64,000 bases of DNA, from positions 168,772,933 through 168,836,932 of the forward strand of contig NC_081824.1 of assembly GCF_030867095.1 (NCBI RefSeq). Direction: 5' to 3'. This stretch comes from Alligator mississippiensis (lineage: Eukaryota; Chordata; Crocodylia; Alligatoridae). Each line of letters starts with the position of its first letter. The first letter of the stretch is position 1. This document shows positions 1-11,035 of the stretch, piece after piece. The notes under the pieces are model-generated. The model saw nothing but the letters and a program-made list of their open reading frames with translations, did no database searches and had not been told where the DNA came from. Made by a program: the position numbers and the translations under genes.

Positions 1-363
1 GACATAGAAGGCAGAAGTGCTGTGAGAGGGATCTGTAAAATACTGGCCAGTTCCCTCTATTCCCTAAAGAGTCAGGAATAGCTTAACTATATACAAATTT
101 ATTAATGCTTACAGGGAACCTTAAAAGATAACTATTAATATACAACTGATACAGACTTTTACAGATTTATAAAAAAATATTGATAAATATGTGCAACAGC
201 AACAGGTAAATATAGCTAGACAAATAAACACAGGTATCAACAGATAAGTTCAGGCAAGAACAATAACAACAATTAAATACAAATAAACCTCAACTTGCTG
301 ACATAACCCAGGCCACATTGAAGGATATCTATTTATCTACAAAATGGGAAGCTCAAGTCTTTT
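1..363 (-). mobile_element. Probable internal leader of an ERV-like element
   Basis: AT-rich stretch next to the primer-binding-site-like sequence at 364-380. Read on the minus strand it would be the untranslated leader just inside the 5' LTR of an endogenous retrovirus, running off the left edge of the window. No gag reading frame is visible in these 363 bases. The assignment rests only on the neighbouring PBS and LTR-like sequence. Confidence 0.3.
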
Positions 364-380
364 CCCCCCTCCTGGTACCC
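364..380 (-). other. Retroviral primer binding site, tRNA-Leu type
   Basis: Read on the plus strand, these 17 bases match the 3' end of vertebrate tRNA-Leu (CCCCACTCCTGGTACCA) at 15 of 17 positions, mismatching at 368 and 380. The minus strand is therefore complementary to that tRNA tail, as a retroviral primer binding site must be. The segment immediately beyond it ends with CCAATATTCTCA on minus, a plausible LTR 3' terminus. tRNA-Leu priming is known for ERV-L and some other ERVs; the class cannot be settled here. Confidence 0.5.
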
Positions 381-749
381 GCGTGGCTGAGAATATTGGG
401 TGTTCCCCTAGGGTGCCAAACCCTGGCACCCTCCTAGGGGGAGGAGGGTCCCAGTAGTCCCTCAGCCCCAGATGGGCCCCACCTGGTCCCTAATCCCTCG
501 GGACCCTCCTTTCAGGGCTTCCTCCCCTGTGCAGACTTGTTTCTTGGGTACTCACTGATCCAGGGAGCAGGCTGGAAAGGCTTCTGGAGCCATGGGTGCC
601 TTGTTGACGCCACCCAGGGGCCTGCCTTCTGCCTTCCATTGGGGCTTGGGGCTCCTCATGAGAGTCCCAAAACCTGGACTGCTGGTCCTCCGTTGCACCT
701 TGCTGATGCCTTCTGGGTGCCTGGCCACACGCTGGGGAGGGGTTGCAAA

Positions 750-963
750 CCTGAGTGGCCTGGCGCAGTTCCCAGGGTTTGGGATGCCGTGCACTGCTGC
801 ATGCACTGAGTCCTTGGTTGCATGCTGAGGGTAGCAGACCTGAGCCACCACATGCAGTTCCCAGGGTCTGGTGGCCCTGTGCACTGCTATGCGCACCAAG
901 TATCCTGGGACCCAAGCTGCCTTGTGCAGCTCCCAGGGTTGGCCTCATGCACTGGGTTGTGCA
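750..963. repeat. Degenerate minisatellite, about 80-bp unit
   Basis: Three imperfect copies of a unit built around the motif CAGTTCCCAGGGT followed by GTGCACTGC and GCA-rich sequence, starting near 751, 838 and 920. It lies inside the putative LTR, in what would be its R or U5 part. It explains several overlapping open frames here, which are repeat artefacts and not genes. Confidence 0.55.
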
Positions 964-1148
964 CCGTGTGGGTGGCCCAGCAGGCTCTCCCTGCTCCCAG
1001 GTCCAGGCTCCAGTGGTGGTTCCTCTGATGGTGTCTTCAGGAGCCTAGGGCTATCGCCCGCTGGGGTAGCTCTCCCCAACTTTTCTCAGCTCAGCTTTTC
1101 TCTTCTTGAGTCCCTTGCGGTATCTGCCGCGTTCTGGGCACGCAGCAA

Positions 1149-1157
1149 CTTTTATGC
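1149..1157 (-). promoter_or_regulatory. TATA-like box of the putative LTR
   Basis: The minus strand reads GCATAAAAG, preceded by a GC-box-like palindrome (GGAGGCGGAGCCTCC, about 1166-1180) and by an ATTGG motif near 1300. This order and spacing resemble a retroviral U3 promoter. Activity cannot be judged from sequence. Confidence 0.35.
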
Positions 1158-1363
1158 AGTCTGGAGGCTCCGCCTCCAAAGGCTTGCCGGACCTGCAGAA
1201 CGCAGGCTTCAATCAGGTCTGGGAGGCTCTTTGCCCCCCCCTCTGTGTGAGGGGCAGGGCCAGCCCTGCCCAGCCCTTACTTGACTGGTGGATGGGCTCC
1301 ACCAATCGAAAAGAAGATTTTCCAAGCCTGTTCGAGCTGGGCCATGTCGGTAAGTCCACCACT

Positions 1364-1364
<1 letters not shown>

Positions 1365-1432
<68 letters not shown>
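1365..1432. repeat. (TATC)17 microsatellite
   Basis: 68 uninterrupted bases, exactly 17 perfect TATC units. Two open frames across it (repeated LSIY) are artefacts. A perfect tetranucleotide run of this length is likely to vary in length between individuals. Confidence 0.98.
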
Positions 1433-2153
1433 AGTTTTCAGATTGCCTGTAGTCCTATCTGAACACCTTGATGGTATCTGATTGCCTGGACTCTGAGCAC
1501 CATTTCCTGCTAGGAGGGTCTGATTCCTGCAATCATTCCCTGTCTTGTAGCAGGATCTTCCTCTCCGTTTCAGAAACTGAGATGGTATGGGCAAGACTGG
1601 CAGCCTTAGAGGCCCAAGAAAACTGGGCTGCTAAAACATAAGCAAGGGACCAAGCTGAAGAAACGTAATAAAGAGGGGGCAGCCATCATTTATGAGCAGT
1701 TCTCGAAGTTGGGGTTGTTAGGAGCCAGAGGGGTGTGTGGAACTAGATGTGATGTGGCTGAGAAGGGCAGACCTTGAAGGAGATGCCTGTCACAGGGTCC
1801 CTACCCTTCTGTCTTCTGCTTTCCTTCTGCCACTGCAGACACGGTCCCTGGGATGGAATGGCATGAGACAGGAGGACCATGACATGACCAGGTCTGCAGC
1901 TCAGGACCAAGTACAGAGGCAAGAGATTCTACTTTTACTTTCTGTTGACCTATAACCTGTCTATATGGTAAAGCTCACACTGTTGCTTGCAGAAGGATTA
2001 TTGCAACAGGAAAGGTGGTGCTGGAAATTCCCTCCCAACAGCTAGGAACTGCTTATGGGGAATTCCTTCTTTGCTTGGAAATTTGCTTTGCCACGTGCTA
2101 GCTGAGACCACTGCAGAAAACTCTTGGAGCAGCGAAGTTTATTAAATGACAAC
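1433..2153. other. No gene recognised
   Basis: Unique-looking sequence. A short stretch near 1590-1640 reads like an alanine- and glutamate-rich gag N-terminus in one frame, but it is too short and too interrupted to assign. Confidence 0.5.
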
Positions 2154-2161
2154 CCTGTAAC

Positions 2162-2449
2162 CAGTGCTGTAGCAAGAGGTGGGGGAGGGGGTGAGCAGGG
2201 CAACCGCCCCAGGTGCCAAAGTGAAAGGGCACCAACAGGTGCTGTCCAGCCAGGGTGGAGCACGGGATGGAGCTGCAAGTGGCTCGTTTTGTGGGGGCAC
2301 GGAGATGGGGGAAAGGCAGCTCCTGCCGCTGTGTTCACTCCCAGGCAAGCATGGTGGGGGCATGTGCCCCCCAGATCTGCATGTGGGGCAAGGGCAGGCT
2401 GCTACTGTGGGCTTGGCCCCAGGCGCCAAACTTCCTTGCCATGGTACTG
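2162..2449. mobile_element. hAT-like MITE with 8-bp target duplication
   Basis: A 288-bp GC-rich insert that begins CAGTGCTGTAGC and ends GGTACTG, so both ends start CAGT when read inward. It is flanked by CCTGTAAC (2154-2161) and CATGTAAC (2450-2457), matching at 7 of 8 bases. CAG-type termini with 8-bp target duplications are the signature of the hAT superfamily. It has no transposase frame, so it is non-autonomous. Several overlapping frames here are shadows of its G-rich composition. Confidence 0.6.
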
Positions 2450-2457
2450 CATGTAAC

Positions 2458-4360
2458 AAATGGTAACAAAGCAGTTCCACTGAAGCAAGACCACAGCCTG
2501 GATTCTCTTTTGCCTTATAACTTGTGAAGCCATTTGCAGCACACTAGTGCAAAGTGAATATGCAGAGCATGTAGAAGCATGAGACCAGAAGGATAGCCTC
2601 TGATGCACCCAACTTGTGCCAGTGCAAATGATTCCACAAGGTGTGGGGTATGAGAGAATCAGGCTTCAGTGTTTCATTTTGCCACCGGCATATCCATCTG
2701 CTGGTTCAAATTGTCACAGAGAATTATTCAGCTTTTGTCCAGCTAGGCTGTTGTTGTTGGCTGAGGGTCAGGATTATTATACTCATCGTGATGTGGCAGA
2801 GCACGATCTGGAATGCATGCAGCACCACGGGTCCCACTGGAATCCAATTCTGATAAGCAGTGTTTAAGCAGTGAGGGCTAACATACCAGGATGTGGCTTG
2901 TGGACCAGTTCCATGCACTTCTTCCTAAGAAAAATCCCTGGACTATTGTTTTTATCTGTTTCAGTCTTGTTTTTCAGTCTTCAAAGGGTCACAGTTTGGT
3001 TGCAAGGCCTGTGTGTGGAGAAGTAGGTGCGCAGCAAGCTTTAAACCTCTATGGGTAGTATTAAGTTCCCAAACACAACTTGTTTGGCTGAAATGACAGA
3101 AAGATGAAGAGATGGGAGGTGTGTGTGGCCCCAGAGAATGAGACTGCTCAGGTGCCATTCACATGGGGCTGGAAAACAGCAGTCCATGTGAGGAAAGGGG
3201 TGTGAAGCCATGACGGCCACTCGGGGTTCCCTGAATGAAGGTACGTGGGGAAGGGGGCATCAAAATTGCTCTAATGGTACAGAACAGGTCAGTTTTTTCT
3301 TTGGTTGTTTGAAGAAGAGCAAAGGCAGGTACCTGGAGAAGCTTATGCAGTAGGCTCAGTGCAGCGCCTAGGAGGAAAAGCTGTTCTATTTTTTTTTTGT
3401 AGTGATGGCTTGCCTTAGGTGAGAACTCAGAAGTTGATGCCTCTTAAGCCTGGCTCTCTTTGTCTCTCCATTCAGGCCTGGTTCTCTCCTGTCCTTTTTG
3501 TGTAGACTCTTCCACTTCCTAAGAAACCTGGTTGGTCTGCAGCTGGCTAGACAGATGAATTTCTCTCTTCCCCTCTATGCTTGTATGTTGGGAACCATTC
3601 ACCCTTCTACTGGGAGCACTGGTGCTTTTTGTGCCTGGCCTTTATGCCAGGGCTCCAAGCCTTCAGAGCTGGGTTTTGCTGTGCTGGGAGAGGACTTGGG
3701 ATTCCTATTTCATTCAAACGTGCTAACTCATCCTTCACTCTTTTCTGGATTTAGCAATAAAATCAGCCAATGCAGAAGAGTCATGTTCATTTTGCAGCAA
3801 AATGATAACCTGGAAAATACTGTAGTCCAGCAGTGTCTAAATGTGGTCTAAAGATAGGAGTGGTGAAGGAATTGATAGCTGCATTGGTGGACAACAGATT
3901 GCCTGCACTTGTGCCCCCTCCTTTCACAGTCTGTATGGGCAGCAGGAGTGCCTGGCATTGTTGGGCAATTGGGATTCTTTGGCCATCCCTCCTCTTCCCA
4001 GTTCCTATGTGTCCCTGATACACACCCTCTGCAGGCAGAGCTGGGACAGTTGGCTCTGCACCTGCCCTGTGCTGGGACAGTTCATAAGGGAGGACAGCTG
4101 CTTTGTAGCCTTTTTTGCCAGTAAAGGCAGTGAGAAGTGAGCAAAGCATAGTGATGAGTTTCCTTTCTCAGGAATGTCCACAATGAGGCCAGGGAGCTGA
4201 TGTGCCTGGGCAGTGCGGGGGCACCTTCTATTAAGGCAACTCAGTGTGCAGTTCAGAATGGGTCATGCAGACTTGATGTAGCCTCCTGGCTCTCAGTAAG
4301 ATTTTACTGCAGTCCTTTGTTAGGATCCCTCATCCAAAAAAATTCTGTGTGTTCCTGTTT
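2458..4360. other. No gene recognised
   Basis: About 1.9 kb without a convincing coding region, RNA gene or repeat I can classify. Open frames of 60-120 codons occur on both strands but overlap each other and show no family resemblance. Confidence 0.5.
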
Positions 4361-6585
4361 CATAGATTCATAAATTCATATATTGTAAGGCTGGAAGGGA
4401 CCTTGGAAGATCACCGGGTCCAGCCCTCTGCACCAAGCAGCAAAGACAACTGGGGGTCAGGTGACCCCAGCAAGGTGACTGTCCAGTCTCCTCTTGAAGA
4501 TTTCCAGGGCAGGCAATTGCACCACCTCTGGAGGGAGCTTATTCCACAGTCTGGTCACCCTAGCTGTGAAGAAGTTTCTCCTGATGTTCAGCCTGAAATG
4601 GTCTTCCAAGAGTTTATGGCCATTACTCCTGGTTTTCCCAAAGGGTGCTCTGGTGAACAGTTGCTCACCGAGCCCTTGATGTACTCCCCTAGTGTAGCGG
4701 TAAGCTGCTACCAGGTCCCCTCTCAGCCTTCTTTTCCTCAGTCTGAAGAATCCCAGATCCCTCAGCCTTTCCTTGCATGACTTTCCTTTTAAGACTCTGA
4801 TCATATGGGTGGCTCTTCTTTGGACTCTCTCAAACTCGTCCATGTCCTTGTTAAAGTGTGGTGCCCAGAACTGGATGCAGTACTCCAGCTGCGATCTCAC
4901 CAGTGCTGAGTAGAGCGGAAGAATCACCTTCTTGGCTTTGCTAGAGATGCATTGATTGATGCATGCCAGAGTATTATTTGCCCTGCTGGCTACAGCATCA
5001 CACTGCAGGCTCATATTCGTGCTGTGGTCTATTATTACTCCCAGGTTTCATTTGTGGTGTTAGTCAGTTTGGTGCCATCAAGCCTGTAGGTGTGTTGGGG
5101 GTTGCTTGTCCTGAGGAGGAGCACTTTATATTTCTCAGTGTTGAACTTCATCAGTTTCATAGTTGGTAGGGTCAGAAGGTACCTGAGCAGATCATCAAGT
5201 CTAATCAGGTTCCAATCCACCCAACTTCCTGGCCTATCTAGGGCTACCTGTAACTGTAACCTATCTTCAAGTGTGACCACACTTCCCTATAACTTGGTAT
5301 TGTCTGTGAACTTGGCCAGTGAGCTTTTCACCCCCACATACAAATCATTAATAAAAATGTTGAAAAGTAGTGGACTGAGCACCGACTCCTGTGGGACACC
5401 ACTGCCCACTTCTTGCCAAGATGACATAGATCCGTTCACTACAACTCTCTGGGTCCTATCCTGCAGTCCACCTGACTGTCTCGGAATTAAGCCCACAATC
5501 GTCCAATTTTCTTGTGAGGACATCGTGGGATACTAGATCAAAGGCCTTTTGGAAGTCTAGGTATACAATATCAACCTGTTCTCTCATGTCCAGGTGGCGA
5601 GTTATCTGGTCATAGAAGGAAATGAGGTTGGTAAGGCAAGACCTGCCTATGACGAAGCCATGCTGGCTGTATTCAGAATCTTACCTTCTGCAAGCATATC
5701 ACAGATAGACTCCTTGATGAACTTTTCTAGGATTTTCCCTAGGATGGAAGTTAGGCTGATTGACCTATTGTTACCCAGGTCTTCCCCCTGCCCTTCTTGT
5801 GGATGAGCACAACATTGGCCCTCTTTTAGTCTTCAGGAACTTCTCCAGAGCACCGCAAGTTGTGGAAGAGTTTTGCCAGGGGTTCCACAATGACTTTGGC
5901 CAGCTCCTGCAGCACTGTCAGATGAAGATCATTAGGCCTGCTGACTTGTCTACATCTAATTTTATTAATTCGTCATACATCAATTCTATGACAATAGTAG
6001 GCAGGTGATTATTCCTACTGTGCTCTTCCTCTACTCTACCTGGTGTGGCTTTCACCTTGGTCCGGTAAAAAACGGAGTTGAAGTAATCATTCAAGGGTTC
6101 AGCTTTCTTCTGGGTGCCGGTAACCAGCTCTCCTGAGTTGTTAAGCAATGGCTCCACACTCCCATTTGTTTTCCTCCTGTTCCCTATGTACCTAAAGAAG
6201 GATTTCTTGTTGTCCTTGATTCCCATTGCTAATCTAAGTTTGGTCACCGCTTTAGCCTGTCTTATCTGTTCCCTGCAAAAGTGGGCCATCGTGGAATAGT
6301 CCTCCTTGGGGCCCACCCCAAGCTTCCATTTTTTATAAGCCTCTTTCTTCTTTCTCAAGAGGACTGTGACTTTCCTTGAGAGGTTTCCTGGTTCTCCAAG
6401 AGGGCTTCCTAGCCCTTCTGTTAGTTTTTCTCCGCATGGGAATGGACTTCCTTTGTGCTTCAAGGCTCACGTCCTTAAGGAACAATCACTCTTTGTGCAC
6501 ACCTTTTGCCTTCAGTCCCTGGTCCCACAGCACTTGCCCTACTAGTGACCTAAGCTTGTTGAAATTTACATTTTTATGTTGACTT
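4361..6585 (-). mobile_element. CR1 LINE, 5'-truncated
   Basis: The 3' end at 4361 carries the ATTCATAGATTCATAAATT tail typical of CR1, followed on minus by the conserved 3' UTR and the reverse-transcriptase region. Homology fades near 6585, where the reading resembles the segment between endonuclease and RT. ORF1 and the endonuclease are missing. 5' truncation is normal for target-primed LINE insertion. The flanks show no clear target duplication, which is also normal for CR1. Confidence 0.93.
4457..6463 (-). pseudogene. CR1 ORF2 reverse transcriptase, broken
   Basis: Remnant of the CR1 pol protein, which reverse-transcribes the element's RNA at a nicked chromosomal target. Recognisable blocks on minus: the region before RT (6463-5918, with SFFRYIGNRRK), the RT palm (5523-5287, with GVPQ and PLLFNIFINDL) and the thumb and C-terminus (5014-4457, ending FKRRLDSHLAG). 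The catalytic FADD motif reads FTDN, so the second aspartate is lost. The frame is broken by a frameshift between 5918 and 5523, a TAG where tryptophan is usual right after TKL (5287-5289), and another frameshift near 5030. Clearly inactive. Confidence 0.9.
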
Positions 6586-6645
6586 GACATGCGCCAGATC
6601 AACACTCGGGATCTCAATATTGTGCTGTTAAGCAGGAGGGCGATA

Positions 6646-6732
6646 CAAAATTATACACACACACAAACTACACAAACACCACTATGAGTTCACACGCACA
6701 TGTATGCATACACAAACACACACACATGCACT
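6646..6732. repeat. Imperfect CA-rich microsatellite
   Basis: Interrupted (CA)n and (CACACAAA)-like sequence between two CR1 copies. Confidence 0.8.
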
Positions 6733-6887
6733 TTCGTGGCTGTGTGTTAACACTAGGGGGCATTGGGGTAACTTGGTGCTTGGGCTTTTCATAGATTTCA
6801 TAGATTTCATAGACATTAGGGCTGGAAGGGACCTCGGAAGATCATCGAGTCCAGCCCCCTGCCCCAAGGGCAGGAAGTCAGCTGGGG

Positions 6888-9447
6888 TCATAGGATCCCA
6901 GCAAGATAAGCATCCAAATATCTCTTGAAGGTGTTCAATGTAGGTGCTTGAACCACCTCTGATGGCAGGCTATTCCATACCTTGGGGGATCGGACAGTAA
7001 AGAAATTCTTCCTTATGTCCAGCCTGAAGCGGTCTTGCAGTAGTTTATAACCGTTCAACCTCGTCATCCCTTGGGGCGCTCTGGTGAACAAACGTTCCCC
7101 CAGATACTGGTGGTCACCCCTGATAAACTTATAGGCGGCCATCAGATGACCCCTGAGCCTGCGCTTTTCCAGGCTAAAGAGCCCCATAGCTTTCAGCCTG
7201 TCATCGTAAGATCTGTTTTCCTGACCTCTGATCATGCGTGTGGCTCTTCTCTGGACTCTCTCAAGCTTCTCCACATCCTTTTTGAATTGTGGAGCCCAAA
7301 ACTGGACGCAGTACTCCAGCTGTGGCCTCACCAAGGTTGAGTACAAGGGGCGAATGATGTCCCGGTTCTGCTTGAGAAGCATCTATGGATGCAAGCCAGC
7401 GTTTTGGTCACTTTACTAGCTGCAGCATCGCACTGCAGGCTCATGTTCATCTTGTGCTCAATGATGACCCCCAAGTCTCTTTCTTCCATAGTGCTAGCCA
7501 GCGTAGCACTGCCGAGCCTATAAGGATGCTGCAGGTTTTTCCACCCAAGGTGGAGAACCTTGCATTTTCCGGTGTTAAACACCATCAGGTTCTCGTCCGC
7601 CCATTTGCTGAGCCTGTCCAGGTCAGCCTGGATTGCCCTCCTGTCTTCAGGTGTGGATCCTTTGACCCAAAGTTTGGTGTCATTAGTGAACTTGGCCAGT
7701 CCGCTTCTGACTCCAATGTCCGCATCATTTATAAAGATGTTGGACAATATGGGTCCAAGGACAGAGCCTTCGGGGACCCCACTGGTCACAGGGCACCATG
7801 ACGATTGACTTCTGTCAATTACCACCCTTGGTAGATGTTGGCATCGGCCAGTCCATTAAGGATGACCTCTTTAATAAACTTTTCTAAGACCTTCCCTGGG
7901 ATAGAGGTTAGGCTGATGGGCCTGTAGTTTGCTGGATCCACTTTCCCCCTTTTCTTGAAGATAGGCACCACATTGGCCTTCTTCCAGTCTTCGGGCACTA
8001 CACCAGAGCACCAAGAGTTCTCAAAGATCCGTGCTAGAGGCTGAGCTATGATGCTTGCCAGCTCCTTGAGTATCCTGGGGTGTAGATTGTCAGGGCCAGC
8101 TGACATGAAGGTCTCCAGCCTCTCAAGGTGTTCCTTCATGAGGTCAGCATTGATGGATGGCAGGGGATCTCCCTCACCCAGACCTCCCTGTTCTGTGGTG
8201 GGCATGGGCGTCCCATGGGACTGATGAAAGACCGACGCAAAGAACCCTTTTAATCGGTTGGCTTTTTTCTGGGCCTCAGTTGTCAGTTGTCCCATCTGGT
8301 ATAGCGGGGGTCCAACATTGCCCTTACTTTTCCTCCAGCTCCCCACATATCTGAAAAAGGACTTTTTATTGTCCTTGATACTCGGAGCTAGTTGGAATTC
8401 AGTTGCAGCCTTGGCTTTCCTGGTTTGCTCCCTGCAGGACTGGACCAGTGCAGAATATTCCTCCTTGGAGGTGAATCCCATCCTCCATCCTTTGTAGGCC
8501 TTTCTTTTTAGCCTCAGGTGGTCTGCTAGATCCCTGGAGAGCCAGGGGGGCTGCTGTCCCCTCTTGCTGCCTTTCCTCCGAGATGGAATAGAATTAGCTT
8601 GTGCATTGAGGATTGCTCCCTTGAGGAGCAACCACTCTTCCTCAACTCCCCTCCCCCTGGGGTCGTGGTCCCCTAGGGCCTCACTGACAAGCCTCCGGAG
8701 CTTGTCAGAGTTGGCTTTCCTGAAGTCAAGGACTTCAGTGTTGCTGACTGACTTGCCAGCTTTATGGTGGATGGTGAAGGCAATCAGCTCGTGGTCACTG
8801 TCACCCAGCTTCCCATCAATCACTAGGTTGCCGATTAGGTCATCCCCAGTAGCCAGTACCAGGTCGAGCAGTGCTTTACCTCTTGTTGGCCTGTAGACTT
8901 CTTGAGTCAGGTAGAGGTCATCCACGCATGATAGGAAGCTTTGCGACTGCTCAGATTTTGCTGAGTGATCCTCTCATGAGATGTCTGGGTAGTTGAAGTC
9001 ACCCATGAAAACCATGGTCCTGGAGCATGCGGCCTTAACCAGTTCCTGGATGAACTCCTGGTCAAGCTCTTGACTTTGGGTGGGAGGTCTGTAGTAGACT
9101 CCCACTGTTGTGTCCCCTGTGCCGTGTTCCCCATGGATTTTAACCCAGAGGGTCTCCAGTTGTCCACCCTGGTTGCCAATATCAGCTTGCAGGGACACGT
9201 AGCTTTCCTTAACATAGAGAGCTACACCCCTGCCCCTTTTATCTACTCGATCTCTCCTGTACAGGGTATAGCCATCTATACCCGTGGTCCAGTCATGGGT
9301 GGAGTCCCACCAGGTCTCCATTATCCCTATGACGTTGTAATTATTTGTGTTAAGCAGTAGGACGAGTTCCTCTTGCTTATTCCCCAAGCTCCTGGCATTT
9401 GTGTACAGGCAGGCAAGTGTCCTCTTGGGGGCTCTTGCCTTGCCCAC
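6888..9447 (-). pseudogene. CR1 ORF2 endonuclease-reverse transcriptase, broken
   Basis: LINE polyprotein remnant. The APE-type endonuclease spans 9447-8974 (CLYTNARSLGNKQEEL, IMETWW, GVALYVKE, GVYYRP, FMGDFNYPDIS); it nicks the target DNA. The linker and RT fingers follow at 8925-7819 (SDHELIAF, KKSFFRYVGSW, ANYRPISLTS), the palm at 7825-7328 (SGVPEGSVLGP, NIFIND) and the thumb and C-terminus at 7382-6888 ([20 protein letters not shown]). Breaks: an in-frame TGA at 8974-8976 where WED is expected, a frameshift near 7825 and another near 7380. The catalytic FADD reads FTND, so the first aspartate is lost, a different lesion from the neighbouring copy. Confidence 0.92.
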
Positions 9448-9557
9448 AGATTGTACCAGGGCTGGGGTTGGCTCCCTTAAGTGCCTTGGCCTGCTGGCTT
9501 TGCAAGAGTTGCTCAGTGGGCCAGCAGTGGCGGAATTCCCCCCGTCCCCCAGTGGGC

Positions 9558-10552
9558 TTAGTTTGAAGCCTGGTGGAGCAGGTCAACCAGTCTGGCTGAG
9601 AAGAGCCTCTTCCCCAGTGGAGAGAGGTAGAGGCCATCCCTTCCCAGCAGCTGTGGTCATGGAAGCCAAAGCCTTCCCGATGACACCAGCGCCGCAGTCC
9701 TTGGTTCGCTACCTGGATCCTCCTCTCCCTCCTCAGCCCATACCCTGAGACTGGGAGGATCGAAGAAAACACCACCTGTGCCCCCAGATCCTTTAGCCCC
9801 GCTCCCAAATCCCTGTAGCACCTCATGACCCAGCTGGGAGCACTCTGAGCTATGTCATTGGTGCCCACATGAATAAGGAGAATGGGATAGTGGTCTGTGG
9901 GCTGAAGGAGCTTAGGGATCTTCTCCGCAATGTCTTAGATGCGGGCCCCTGGGAAGCAGCAGACTTCCCTGGCTAAGGGGTAGGGGCAGCAGATTACCCC
10001 ATCAGTCCCCCTTAGGATGGAGTCTCCCATGACAAACACTTTGCGTTTTGTCTTGGGGAGAGCGGGGGCGGTAGCTGCAGTTGAGCCTGTGTTGCCTGCG
10101 GGAGCTGGCAATTTAGCAGGCTCTGCTGGGGCTGCAAGAGGTTTGTACCCTATTGCTGAGCTCCAGCAGGGCAGGGGCCTTGGTGCGGCAACCTTAGGGC
10201 CCTTGACCACCTTGGTCCATCCCCCTGACTGGACAGAATGGGAGGTCCCGGAGTCCTCCCTTGTCCCGGAGGGAGACTGTGGTCTACTCTCCAGCTCCTG
10301 GGGGAGAAGGGCCTGGCAGTAGGAGTCCATCTCCTGCTAACAGTCCCTGATGGCACGCAGTCTCTGGACTGTGGCCTGGAGCTCCTCCAGCTGGCGTGCC
10401 AGAGACCCCAAAAGGGAGCAGACCCCACAAGGGGAGGTAGCCATGCTCCCAGGCCCCAGAGCCTGGAAAAGGGACAGGCAGCCCCCGAAGCCGAGAGCCA
10501 GGGGCTCTGTCTGCGTGAAGCCCGGAACCATAAGCTCCATCTGGATGGCCAT
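9558..10552 (-). pseudogene. CR1 ORF1, coiled coil plus SGNH esterase, broken
   Basis: CR1 and L2 clade LINEs can encode an ORF1 with an SGNH-type esterase of unknown role, probably acting in the ribonucleoprotein particle. Visible on minus: an N-terminal coiled-coil segment (LARQLEELQATVQRL, about 10415-10370), the nucleophile motif MGDSILRG (about 10035-10010), the HVGTND block (about 9870) and the terminal GRDGLYLS block near 9640. Breaks: TAG at 10337-10339, TAA at 9935-9937 and a frameshift upstream of about 9650. The usual catalytic histidine (DGLHLS) is tyrosine here. The final stop is at 9558-9560. The true start may lie upstream of the methionine at 10552. Confidence 0.82.
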
Positions 10553-10559
10553 CTCTGAG

Positions 10560-11034
10560 GCGCCAGAGGGGGGGCCGCAGGCCCCGAGGGGACCCTTGGG
10601 GTCAGGTTAGTGCCTATCCGTGGCATGCCACTGGTAGGTGGGCTGGGCCTGAGTCTACCTACCCTAGGGAGCTCACATGCAGCGCCTCGGGCCCTCCCGC
10701 ACACCCTCCTGTGCGAACTCCGCACTAACTCATGCGCCCGAAGACAAGCACGCCTGTTTGCGCAGCCTGTTTGCACGGCTCTGGTCACGTGGCTCCCTGC
10801 GGGGCTGGGCAAAGTAGGGGCCTGGGTGGGGCGGGACCCAGCCCAGCTCCCACTCATTCGCCTCCTCCCACTCTCTAGGGGTTAACCCCCTCCCACCACG
10901 GCCCCACTTACCTCTGGCTGTGCTGGGGGTCGGTGGGGGGCTCCATGGCTGCTGGGGGATCTCTGGCGGGCTTCAGGGGAGCGGGGGCACAGCGGGCTTT
11001 CACTCGTGCATCTCTTGCCATTCCTGGAGCCTAA
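10560..11034 (-). other. GC- and CpG-rich CR1 5' leader
   Basis: Dense in CG dinucleotides and located directly upstream of ORF1. CR1 elements carry an internal promoter in the 5' UTR, so this is where it would be. A long open minus-strand frame covering 10150-10857 runs in a different frame from ORF1 and reflects the lack of A/T-rich stops, not a gene. Confidence 0.5.
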
Positions 11035-11035
11035 C

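Larger units (their letters stand above)
381..1340 (-). mobile_element. Putative ERV long terminal repeat
   Basis: On the minus strand this block has an inverted CCAAT-type box near 1300, a TATA-like CATAAAAG at 1149-1157, a GC-rich transcribed part, and a terminus (around 388-403) that precedes the tRNA-Leu primer binding site. The terminal CCCAATATTCTC also occurs at the end of the second LTR-like block (11878 onward), supporting both as LTR ends of related elements. The upstream U3 boundary is uncertain and the second LTR of this element lies outside the window. Confidence 0.4.
6789..11034 (-). mobile_element. CR1 LINE, nearly full length
   Basis: About 4.2 kb. The 3' end at 6789 has the CATAGATTT tail repeats and the conserved 3' UTR; then come ORF2 (RT and endonuclease) and ORF1 (coiled coil and esterase) in normal CR1 order, and a GC-rich 5' UTR reaching about 11034. 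Most genomic CR1 copies are truncated, so a copy keeping ORF1 and leader is notable. Both ORFs carry stops and frameshifts, so it is not active. The 5' boundary is inferred from the end of the GC-rich leader and may extend into the repeat array at 11036-11158. Confidence 0.85.

Noticed and set aside
490..1284. Multiple overlapping frames of 65-152 codons on both strands
   Set aside because: They arise from the minisatellite and GC-rich LTR-like block.
1365..1432. CRISPR-like array
   Set aside because: It is a simple (TATC)17 microsatellite with no spacers. No other direct-repeat and spacer pattern is present in the window.
7385..9748. Plus-strand frames across the CR1 copies
   Set aside because: Antisense shadows of the CR1 endonuclease and reverse transcriptase.
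10150..10857. 236-codon minus-strand frame in GC-rich sequence
   Set aside because: It overlaps CR1 ORF1 in a different frame and lacks the coiled-coil and esterase motifs. Low A/T content explains the absence of stops.
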